Positions 16,715-24,221 of a DNA stretch of 64,000 nt are shown here, piece by piece. A model generated the notes under the pieces. The model was given only the letters and a program-made list of their open reading frames with translations, was not told where the DNA came from and did not search any database. Position numbers and translations under genes: made by a program. The DNA is from Bacillus sp. FJAT-50079 (lineage in GTDB: Bacteria > Bacillota > Bacilli > Bacillales > Bacillaceae_C). Numbering within the stretch: the stretch's first letter is position 1; each line of letters starts with the position of its first letter. Location of the stretch: contig NZ_JAGYPD010000004.1 of the NCBI RefSeq assembly GCF_018343515.1, forward strand, positions 124,001-188,000, in the 5' to 3' direction.

Positions 16715-17535
16715 CTGCAAAGCGGGTGGGACTTCGGTCGATTCTTTATTTGTTATTAATCTTATTTAGTTTGTTTTATATCATGCCGCTTTATGTCATG
16801 ATTATCACAAGTTTAAAACCATTTGAAGAAGTAACTTTGTCTAATATGTGGAAACTCCCTTCCGCATTGGATTTTTCAAGTTACAGCTTCGCTTTTAAGA
16901 AGCTTGCGCCGAACTTAATGAATAGTTTTTATCTCGTCATTCCGGCTACAATAATTGCTGCTATGATTGGTTCGATGAACGGCTATGTATTGTCGAAGTG
17001 GAGATTTAAAGGTTCAGAGTGGATCTTTACCGCATTATTATTCGGCATGTTTATTCCGTATCAAAGTATCCTTATCCCTCTCATTGAATTTTTAAGGAGT
17101 ATCGGGCTTTATAATAGCATTCCTGGATTGATTTTTGTTCATGTTGTATATGGCATTCCAGTTACAACGCTCATGTTTCGGAATTTTTATGCGAATATCC
17201 CAACAGATTTGATTGAATCTGCAAAAATCGATGGTGCTGGTTTTTTACGTGTATATTGGAATATTATTATGCCTTTATCAATAACCGGTTTTGTCGTCGT
17301 TGGTATTTGGCAGTTTACAAATATTTGGAACGAATTTTTATTTGCGGTGACGATCACAACAAATACACAACAACCTGTAATGGTCGCATTGCAAAACTTA
17401 TCGGGAAGTCAAATTGTTGAATGGAACGTGCAAATGGCTGGTGCCCTCCTTGCGGCACTGCCGACATTGCTCGTGTATGTTATATTAGGGAAATATTTTG
17501 TTCGCGGATTACTTGCAGGTTCCGTGAAAGGATAA
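16711..17535 (+). CDS. ABC sugar transporter permease 2 (MalG/UgpE-like)
   Basis: 274 residues. Its ATG overlaps the end of permease 1 (ATGA), so the two are translationally coupled. Seen: six hydrophobic segments and the EAA-loop variant ESAKIDGAGFLRVYWNIIMPL. With permease 1 it forms the membrane channel of the glucose/mannose-type importer. The operon ends 3 bases later at a strong terminator. Confidence 0.93.
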   Translation: MTAKRVGLRSILYLLLILFSLFYIMPLYVMIITSLKPFEEVTLSNMWKLPSALDFSSYSFAFKKLAPNLMNSFYLVIPATIIAAMIGSMNGYVLSKWRFKGSEWIFTALLFGMFIPYQSILIPLIEFLRSIGLYNSIPGLIFVHVVYGIPVTTLMFRNFYANIPTDLIESAKIDGAGFLRVYWNIIMPLSITGFVVVGIWQFTNIWNEFLFAVTITTNTQQPVMVALQNLSGSQIVEWNVQMAGALLAALPTLLVYVILGKYFVRGLLAGSVKG

Positions 17536-17537
17536 TA

Positions 17538-17571
17538 AAAAGGGCTGACAAATCAAGTCAGCCCTTTTTTA
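17538..17571 (+). terminator. Terminator of the sugar importer operon
   Basis: AAGGGCTGAC and GTCAGCCCTT form a 10-bp stem with a seven-base loop followed by TTTT. The A-run on the left means it could also serve the converging lipoprotein gene on the other strand. Confidence 0.85.
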
Positions 17572-17586
17572 AATAGGCGATACCTA

Positions 17587-18132
17587 TTATCGAACGACGC
17601 GATTATTCGGGAAGATACGATCGACCATATTATAGAAATCGTTTGTCAATGTTCCGCCCCGGAGGGAAGTTAAATGTTGGAAGAACTCCGGTCTTTCTGA
17701 AATATGAACATTATTAACGCTCCGATCAGTATCCCTCACAATTTTGTCAATTCTGTCTTCTAAATGACGATCCATTCGATTTGTTTCTGTACCAGATAAT
17801 CTTACACCTACATATGCCGTATGGTCAGTTACGACAACATGTGCGCGATCTACTTCAGGAAGATCGGCGACTTTATCGGCAATATCCTTTGCATCTCGAT
17901 ATTTTGTTCCACGAGTAGTAGTGTTCATTGTACCATTCATACCGTTTCTCACACCGACATTTCTATATCCATCATTATATGTGTAGTTGTCAGCATGGCG
18001 GTTATTGTCGGTATAATTAACACCGATTGGCCTGTTAGTATCATTTGCAAAACGGTCATTATTTGCTGTACCACAACCCATTAGCATGACAGAAACAAGC
18101 CCAACGGATAACATGATTTTTCCAAGTTTCAT
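17587..18132 (-). CDS. YhcN/YlaJ-family sporulation lipoprotein
   Basis: 181 residues, ATG at 18132 with GGAGG seven bases upstream. Seen: a lipoprotein signal with lipobox LMGC (Cys about 20), an Asn/Tyr/Arg-rich spacer (about 22-70), and the YhcN/YlaJ domain with DAKDIADKVADLPEV, AYVGVRL and RTNRMDRHLEDRI-like text. The domain resembles a BON-like alpha/beta fold. Known: YhcN and YlaJ are forespore-made lipoproteins of the spore inner membrane linked to germination. The gene converges with the importer operon and is divergent from sftA. Confidence 0.85.
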   Translation of the reverse strand: MKLGKIMLSVGLVSVMLMGCGTANNDRFANDTNRPIGVNYTDNNRHADNYTYNDGYRNVGVRNGMNGTMNTTTRGTKYRDAKDIADKVADLPEVDRAHVVVTDHTAYVGVRLSGTETNRMDRHLEDRIDKIVRDTDRSVNNVHISERPEFFQHLTSLRGGTLTNDFYNMVDRIFPNNRVVR

Positions 18133-18272
18133 GAAAAGATCCTCCTTTTTTTTCGTGGTTCATAGTTAATGTTCCTAATGGCCCAATTTTTTATGCCGAT
18201 TTTTTGTTATAATAGGTAAATGCCAATAGTTACATGTGGTGGAAAGTTGATACGAAAGAAAGAGTGATAAAA

Positions 18273-21200
18273 ATGAGCTGGTTAAAGCGAATCTTTTCAA
18301 AATGGAATATTGAAGATGAGCATGAAGAGTTTCAAGAACAACGAGAAAATAAACAACAATACCAACAATTAGAAATGAAAACAAAAATGACATATAAATA
18401 TCCAACAGGACAATATCGTTTTCCGCTTATTCAAGACCGTCCGATGCGACCTTCTTCAAATTCAAAGCGTAGTTCAGAGCAGAGCATGGAAAAGAATGAG
18501 CAACCTCAAGTACAGGAAAAGAAACAAGACTCTCGCCCCGTTTCACGGACGATCCAGCCAAAAAATATACAGCCATTTAAACCGGCAGAAATTCCATCTC
18601 CAATTTATGGATTTCAACGCCCTGTGAAAAGAAAGAAAAAAGAGTACGAATTTGAACTTGAACATTCATTTATAGATATCGAAGACGAACGTACGTTAGC
18701 GAAAGACAACCCCAAAACGCGTATTGAAGAATGCAATTCAATTGAAATGCTAGGGAAAAATGAGAAACGATTTGAAGAAGTGGAAGCAATTCTCCCAGAA
18801 GAAAAGCCGGAATATTGGACTGCGGAACAATCCCGTCAAAATGAAGAAGAACATCTTGAAATAGAACAAATTGATGAAAATGAAAAAAGTGAATATCAAG
18901 ACGTGAAAGTTTATTCTTCCAAAGAAGAAGAGGATTATAAGGAACCAAAACAAAAAGAAGAAGAACATCTTGAAGCAGAACCAATTCATGAAAACAAAGA
19001 AAGCGACTATCAAGAAGTATTTTCTTCTAAGGAAGATTTGGGTTACGAGCAACCAGAGCACTCTCATCCAAACGAGGAAGAAAATTTTGAAGCAGAACAA
19101 ATTCATGGAAGTGAAGAAAGCGACTATCAAGAAGTATTTTCTTCTAAGGAAGATTTGGGTTACGAGCAACCAGAGCACTCTCATCCAAACGAGGAAGAAA
19201 ATTTTGAAGCAGAACAAATTCATGAAAACGAAGAAAGCGACTATCAAGAAGTATTTTCTTCCAAGGAAGATTTGGGTTACGAGCAACCAGAGCACTCTCA
19301 TCCAAACGAGGAAGAAAATTTTGAAGCAGAACAAATTCATGGAAGTGAAGAAAGCGACTATCAAGAAGTATTTTCTTCCAAGGAAGATTTGGGTTACGAG
19401 CAATCAGAGCACTCCCATCCAAACGAGGAAGAAAATTTTGAAGTAGAAAACGAAATTGAAGAAGCAGAGATAAATCTCCAAAATGACACAAAGGAAGACG
19501 AAACGAACGAAGTAGAGTATGTTGAAAAGTTTAAAGCCCAACGAGAAGACGAAAATCAGTCTGATGAGAACGTGGAAGCCAAAATAGAAGAAATCGAAGT
19601 GAAGGAAGAAACTGAATTAGAAGTAATTACGGATAGAACCGAAGACGAACAAACTGAGATGAGTCATCAAAATGATGGAGAACAAAATAGCCAAGAGGAT
19701 AATTCTTCCTTGGAAAAAGCAGCTTCTACACGGACTTCTACGGAAAATAAACGACGTGCACATCTTCCGTTTAATGTCTTGATGTTGAAGGAAGACCGCA
19801 GAAAATGGGAAGAACGTGAAAAGCAACGTTCGGAAAGAACGGAAGTTTTAAAAGAACAGAAAGTGGATGAAAACAATCCAATCATCGTTGAAGAAAAGCA
19901 AACAGAGCCATCACCCGTGCAAATGGCGATGGAGGAAGTGGCCATTACGGCGGAAGAAACAGTCTATCAGTTTCCTGAGTTAAAGCTACTCCATCCTCCA
20001 ATCATTAAATCTGAAAACAGGGAATGGTTAGACGAACAATCAGCTCTACTTGATGAGACGCTTAAAAACTTTAATGTGAATGCAAACGTCGTACATGTTA
20101 GCCAAGGACCTGCTGTAACTCGATTTGAAGTTCAACCTGAACCGGGAGTAAAAGTAAGTCGGGTGAAAAACTTAACCGATGATATTAAATTAAGCATGGC
20201 AGCAAAAGACATTCGGATGGAGGCACCAATTCCAGGGAAACGTTCGATCGGAATCGAGTTGCCAAATGCCGAAAGTAGACCGGTACAAATTAGTGAAATT
20301 ATTGGGAATCCTGTATTTTTACAAGCTCAATCACCACTAACTGCTGTGCTTGGACTCGATATTTCGGGTGCTCCGGTCGTGACCGATCTTAATAAAATGC
20401 CACATGGCTTAATTGCTGGGGCGACAGGTTCAGGGAAAAGTGTGTGCATCAATTCGATCCTTGTAAGTTTGCTTTATAAAGCGAGACCTGATGAGGTAAA
20501 GCTTTTGCTCATTGATCCGAAAATGGTTGAGCTAGCTCCATACAATCATATCCCGCATCTTATTAGCCCTGTCATTACGGATGTAAAAGCCGCAACAGCA
20601 GCTTTAAAATGGACAGTGGAAGAAATGGAACGCCGCTATGAGCTATTTGCTCATGCAAGTGTTCGTGATATTAGCCGCTTTAACGAAATAGCGGAAATGA
20701 ACGGGCAACCGGGAAATAAGCTGCCATTTATTGTCGTTGTCATTGATGAATTAGCAGATTTAATGATGATGGCCCCAGCTGATGTAGAAGAATCAATTTG
20801 TCGGATCGCCCAAAAAGCACGTGCATGCGGTATTCATTTGCTTATTGCTACACAGCGACCATCTGTTGATGTCATCACTGGGTTAATTAAAGCAAATGTG
20901 CCAACGAGAATTGCATTTTCTGTTTCATCACAAATTGATTCACGAACGATTATTGATATAAGTGGAGCGGAGAAATTGCTCGGTCGCGGTGATATGCTCT
21001 TTTTAGAAAGTGGCACGTCCAAGCCAATTCGGTTACAAGGGACATATGTTTCAGATGAAGAAATTGATCATGTAATTGAACATGCTCGCAGTCAAGGAAA
21101 GCCGCATTATCTTTTTGAGCAAGAAGAGCTTTTGAAAAAGGCTCAAATCCAAGAGGATGAGGATGAACTGTTCCTTGAATCATGCGAATTCGTTGTTAGC

Positions 21201-21374
21201 CAAGGATCCGCATCGACTTCATTATTGCAAAGGCAATTTCGAATTGGGTATAATCGTGCTGCGCGATTAATTGACATGCTTGAACAGCGAGGAATTATTT
21301 CAGAAGCTCGGGGAAGTCGGCCAAGGGATGTCTTAATAAGTGAAGCGGAGCTTGAAAAACAAAACGAAATCTAA
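18273..21374 (+). CDS. sftA: SftA-type DNA translocase (FtsK/SpoIIIE family, soluble)
   Basis: 1033 residues if begun at the ATG at 18273 (MSWLKRIF, as in other SftA proteins). The frame is open to 18234, only 20 bases from an extended -10 TATAAT (18208-18213), so the later start is preferred. Seen: no membrane helices; a long charged linker (about 60-550) holding four tandem 39-residue repeats; then the FtsK motor with Walker A GATGSGKSVC, Walker B VVVIDELADLMM and LLIATQRPSVDV. A C-terminal gamma winged helix follows (RQFRIGYNRAARLIDMLEQRG). Known: SftA moves chromosome DNA away from the closing septum. murC follows after a 338-base gap. Confidence 0.95.
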   Translation: MSWLKRIFSKWNIEDEHEEFQEQRENKQQYQQLEMKTKMTYKYPTGQYRFPLIQDRPMRPSSNSKRSSEQSMEKNEQPQVQEKKQDSRPVSRTIQPKNIQPFKPAEIPSPIYGFQRPVKRKKKEYEFELEHSFIDIEDERTLAKDNPKTRIEECNSIEMLGKNEKRFEEVEAILPEEKPEYWTAEQSRQNEEEHLEIEQIDENEKSEYQDVKVYSSKEEEDYKEPKQKEEEHLEAEPIHENKESDYQEVFSSKEDLGYEQPEHSHPNEEENFEAEQIHGSEESDYQEVFSSKEDLGYEQPEHSHPNEEENFEAEQIHENEESDYQEVFSSKEDLGYEQPEHSHPNEEENFEAEQIHGSEESDYQEVFSSKEDLGYEQSEHSHPNEEENFEVENEIEEAEINLQNDTKEDETNEVEYVEKFKAQREDENQSDENVEAKIEEIEVKEETELEVITDRTEDEQTEMSHQNDGEQNSQEDNSSLEKAASTRTSTENKRRAHLPFNVLMLKEDRRKWEEREKQRSERTEVLKEQKVDENNPIIVEEKQTEPSPVQMAMEEVAITAEETVYQFPELKLLHPPIIKSENREWLDEQSALLDETLKNFNVNANVVHVSQGPAVTRFEVQPEPGVKVSRVKNLTDDIKLSMAAKDIRMEAPIPGKRSIGIELPNAESRPVQISEIIGNPVFLQAQSPLTAVLGLDISGAPVVTDLNKMPHGLIAGATGSGKSVCINSILVSLLYKARPDEVKLLLIDPKMVELAPYNHIPHLISPVITDVKAATAALKWTVEEMERRYELFAHASVRDISRFNEIAEMNGQPGNKLPFIVVVIDELADLMMMAPADVEESICRIAQKARACGIHLLIATQRPSVDVITGLIKANVPTRIAFSVSSQIDSRTIIDISGAEKLLGRGDMLFLESGTSKPIRLQGTYVSDEEIDHVIEHARSQGKPHYLFEQEELLKKAQIQEDEDELFLESCEFVVSQGSASTSLLQRQFRIGYNRAARLIDMLEQRGIISEARGSRPRDVLISEAELEKQNEI
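18972..19439 (+). repeat. Four tandem 117-bp repeats inside sftA
   Basis: Four copies with exact 117-base (39-codon) spacing. The CGACTATCAAG landmark recurs at 19004, 19121, 19238 and 19355. Copies differ mainly at the ENK/GSE/ENE/GSE positions, and a partial fifth copy follows. The encoded unit is acidic, containing SDYQEVFSSKEDLGYEQ. The repeat keeps several false reading frames open on both strands. Confidence 0.93.
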
Positions 21375-21490
21375 GGTCAATAAATTGGAACATATTTTTA
21401 ATATTACATTCTGTGATCTATGTTATGATATACAATGACCATGAATGACATACGCACATGCTAAAACTTTAGCGGTATTAGCATGCGAAA

Positions 21491-21519
21491 TAGTCAGCAC
21501 TTTTGATAAATGTTATAAT
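21491..21519 (+). promoter_or_regulatory. Probable sigma-A promoter of murC
   Basis: TAGTCA (21491-21496), 17-base spacer, and TATAAT (21514-21519) with an extended TG, about 190 bases before murC. The 338-base gap between sftA and murC also holds an 8-bp inverted repeat CATGCTAA/TTAGCATG (21457-21485) just upstream. I see no gene in the gap. Confidence 0.6.
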
Positions 21520-21712
21520 GGGCAAATATAAATCATCTATCTGTACATTTGGTTATAAAGGAATACGATTGCTTTTCGTGCATAATGCCTTAACTTACAT
21601 AATAAGCTTATGATTGTTTAGAATAAATCATGTAAAGATGGCGGGCAAATTGAGCAAAATGACGTAGTCTTCATATAATACATACAGATAGAGAATAGTT
21701 GGAGGTTCTACT

Positions 21713-23032
21713 ATGACTATGTACCATTTCGTAGGTATTAAAGGCTCAGGTATGAGCGCGCTCGCACAAATCCTTCACGATATGGGATACAACGTACAAG
21801 GTTCAGATGTGGGAAAGTTTTTCTTTACACAAACGGCCCTTGAAGATGCTAATATTAAAATTTTACCTTTTAACAGGGAAAACATTAAGCAGGGTATGAC
21901 GGTCATCGCCGGAAATGCTTTTCCTGATACACATGAAGAAATCGAAGAAGCGCAAAAACAAGGAATCCCGGTTGTGAGATATCACGCTTTTTTAGGTGAT
22001 TTTATGAATGAATTTACGAGTATTGCTGTGACCGGATCACATGGGAAAACATCAACAACGGGATTGCTTTCTCACGTAATGGAGGGAGCGAAGCCAACAT
22101 CTTTCCTAATAGGAGATGGAACTGGGAAGGGAGACAGGGATGCGAACTATTTCGTGTTTGAAGCATGTGAATATCGCAGACATTTTCTCTCATATTATCC
22201 TGACTATGCAATTATGACGAATATTGATTTTGATCACCCTGATTATTTTGCGAATGTAGAGGATGTGTTTAGCGCATTCCAGCAAATGGCGATGCAAGTA
22301 AAAAAAGCAATCGTTGCCTATGGTGACGATGAGCAATTACAAAAAATTCATGCTGAAGCACCTGTATTATTTTATGGGTTTGCGGAAACAAATGATTTTC
22401 AAGCACGTAATATAGAAAAATCAACCGCAGGGACAAAATTCGATGTGTACGTAAGAAATAATTTCTATGCTTCGTTTGAAATACCCACTTTTGGGGACCA
22501 TAATATATTAAATGCACTTTCAGTGATTGCCATTTGCCATTACGAAGAGATCGATGCACAAATCGTTCAAAAACAATTAAAAACTTTTAAAGGTGTAAAA
22601 CGACGCTTCACGGAAAAACGAGTAGGTAACCAAATTCTCGTTGATGATTATGCTCATCATCCTGTCGAAATCAAGGCAACGATTAATGCTGCACGGCAAA
22701 AATATCCAGACAAACAAATTGTCGCTGTGTTCCAGCCACACACTTTTACTCGAACGCAAACATTTTTGCAAGAATTCGCTGAAAGTTTAGGGGAAGCGGA
22801 TCAAGTGTATTTATGCGATATTTTTGGCTCAGCAAGAGAAAATCATGGCAAACTAACGATTAAAGATTTACTTGTTAAAATCGAAGGGGCCGAGATGTTA
22901 AAAGAGGAGGACACGTCGCCACTTTTACATTTTGATAATTCAATTCTCATATTCATGGGAGCTGGCGATATTCAAAAATTCCAAACCTCTTATGAACAAT
23001 TATTGCAACAACAGCTTAAAAAGGCTCAATAA
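21713..23032 (+). CDS. murC: UDP-N-acetylmuramate--L-alanine ligase
   Basis: 439 residues, GGAGG seven bases before the ATG. Seen: the N-terminal Rossmann motif [12 protein letters not shown], the ATP P-loop [37 protein letters not shown] and FQPHTFTRT, as expected across the three Mur-ligase domains. It adds L-Ala to UDP-MurNAc in the cytoplasm, the first amino acid of the peptidoglycan stem. The placement after sftA is the usual Bacillus order. The start [11 protein letters not shown] matches the family. Confidence 0.97.
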   Translation: MTMYHFVGIKGSGMSALAQILHDMGYNVQGSDVGKFFFTQTALEDANIKILPFNRENIKQGMTVIAGNAFPDTHEEIEEAQKQGIPVVRYHAFLGDFMNEFTSIAVTGSHGKTSTTGLLSHVMEGAKPTSFLIGDGTGKGDRDANYFVFEACEYRRHFLSYYPDYAIMTNIDFDHPDYFANVEDVFSAFQQMAMQVKKAIVAYGDDEQLQKIHAEAPVLFYGFAETNDFQARNIEKSTAGTKFDVYVRNNFYASFEIPTFGDHNILNALSVIAICHYEEIDAQIVQKQLKTFKGVKRRFTEKRVGNQILVDDYAHHPVEIKATINAARQKYPDKQIVAVFQPHTFTRTQTFLQEFAESLGEADQVYLCDIFGSARENHGKLTIKDLLVKIEGAEMLKEEDTSPLLHFDNSILIFMGAGDIQKFQTSYEQLLQQQLKKAQ

Positions 23033-23060
23033 ACTGTCATTTTCAAATGACAGTTTTTTA
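23031..23060 (+). terminator. Terminator of murC
   Basis: AACTGTCATTT and AAATGACAGTT form an 11-bp stem with a two-base loop followed by a T-run, overlapping the murC stop codon. Confidence 0.85.
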
Positions 23061-23127
23061 ATCTCATTTATTTTTTGAAAAAATAAAAGGAGAAGTGTGA
23101 TTCAATCTAGAAGTAGTAGAAAGCCGT

Positions 23128-23152
23128 GTTTATCTATTTGAAAACAGGGAAG
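23128..23152 (+). promoter_or_regulatory. Sigma-B-like promoter of ytxG-ytxH
   Basis: GTTTAT (23128-23133), 13-base spacer, GGGAAG (23147-23152). The sigma-B consensus is GTTTAA-N12-14-GGGWAW, so one mismatch per box. It lies 30 bases before ytxG. In B. subtilis the ytxGHJ operon is under sigma-B control, which supports the call. Confidence 0.65.
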
Positions 23153-23181
23153 AGTTAATTGTATCTAGGAGGTGCTGCAAA

Positions 23182-23649
23182 ATGATTATCATTCTTTATT
23201 TAAGTGTCGCGGTTATTGCGATTGCTTTTTTCATTCTTGTTCTCAGCTTAACAAAAACACTAAAGGCGATGAAAGGGACATTAGAAAGTGTTGCAACAAC
23301 GCTTGATGGTCTTGAGTCACAGCTACAAGGTGTAACAAAGGAAACAACATTATTGTTACATAAAACGAATGGCCTTGCAGAGGATATTCAAGGGAAGGTC
23401 GAAAAGTTGGACACTGTTGTACATGCTGTTCAAGATGTAGGAACAACGGTTCAACAGTTAAACACATCGCTAAAAAAAGTAACAACTTCTGTCTCCACAT
23501 CAATGGTGCGCAATCAAGATAAAGTCGCACAAGTCGTCCAATGGGGGGCGGTGATTAAAGAAATCAGGGATAAATGGTTTGATAAATCAAAGAAAGAAGA
23601 GGATGAAAAAAAGCGATCCGAACTTAAAAGAATCGCCCAAACTCACTAA
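23182..23649 (+). CDS. ytxG: YtxG-like DUF948 general stress protein
   Basis: 155 residues with AGGAGG nine bases upstream. Seen: one N-terminal membrane helix (about 2-24) followed by a long amphipathic coiled region rich in Thr, Val, Leu and Gln (about 30-110), and a basic/acidic tail. This is the DUF948 layout. It is followed 36 bases later by ytxH, as in B. subtilis. The function is not known beyond general stress induction. The sigma-B-like promoter supports that grouping. Confidence 0.88.
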   Translation: MIIILYLSVAVIAIAFFILVLSLTKTLKAMKGTLESVATTLDGLESQLQGVTKETTLLLHKTNGLAEDIQGKVEKLDTVVHAVQDVGTTVQQLNTSLKKVTTSVSTSMVRNQDKVAQVVQWGAVIKEIRDKWFDKSKKEEDEKKRSELKRIAQTH

Positions 23650-23685
23650 AAACTTTATTCATTTTATATAGGAGGATGATGGAAA

Positions 23686-24159
23686 ATGAGTAATGATAAA
23701 AATAATCAAACGAGTAATTTTATGACAGGAATTATTGTTGGAAGTATCGTTGGAGCTGCGACAGCATTGTTAATGGCACCGAAATCTGGTAAAGAGCTTC
23801 GAAGTGATATTAATGAGCAAGTAGAGGCGTTGAAAGAAAAAACGGGTGAGTGGAAAGAAACAGTTATGGAAAAAGGGACTGAGTTGACATCGAATGCAAT
23901 GGAAAAAACAGAACAGGTCCGCCAAGTTGCAATGGAAAAAGGAAATGACCTAGCTGGAACGGTAAAAGAGAAAGCAGATCAATTGTTAAACAAAGCAAAG
24001 GAAACGACTGAGCAACTAGCTGATAAGGCAGACGAATGGAAAGAAACGGTTCAAGAAACTGCCAGTGATGTAGGAGAAACGATTAATGAAAAGGTAGACC
24101 AAGCAAAAGAGGCGGCTGACTCTGCCGAAGAAAAAGTAGAAGATCTCGTAAAAAAATAA
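23686..24159 (+). CDS. ytxH: YtxH-like stress protein
   Basis: 157 residues. Seen: the YtxH signature near the N-terminus, a glycine-rich membrane segment (about 10-30, GIIVGSIVGAATALLMAPKSGKELR), then about 110 residues of heptad-like KEK/EKA repeats with a low-complexity, LEA-like character. Known: YtxH-family proteins are general stress proteins of uncertain role. In B. subtilis ytxJ follows, but here a terminator and an opposing FtsA-like gene come next, so the third operon member is missing at this place. Confidence 0.88.
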   Translation: MSNDKNNQTSNFMTGIIVGSIVGAATALLMAPKSGKELRSDINEQVEALKEKTGEWKETVMEKGTELTSNAMEKTEQVRQVAMEKGNDLAGTVKEKADQLLNKAKETTEQLADKADEWKETVQETASDVGETINEKVDQAKEAADSAEEKVEDLVKK

Positions 24160-24183
24160 AAGAAAAAACTTGCTTAAAAATAG

Positions 24184-24219
24184 AGAAGGTGTGAAAAACG
24201 ATTGTTTTTCACACCTTCT
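24184..24219. terminator. Bidirectional terminator between ytxH and the FtsA-like gene
   Basis: A perfect 16-bp stem (AGAAGGTGTGAAAAAC / GTTTTTCACACCTTCT) with a four-base loop. T-rich on the right, A-rich on the left, so it can stop transcription from both converging genes. Confidence 0.88.
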
Positions 24220-24221
24220 TT

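Noticed and set aside
18750-19491. Several long reading frames on both strands inside the sftA repeat region
   Set aside because: They exist because the 117-bp unit has no stops in those frames. They have no ribosome sites or recognisable products, and the SftA frame is clearly the coding one.
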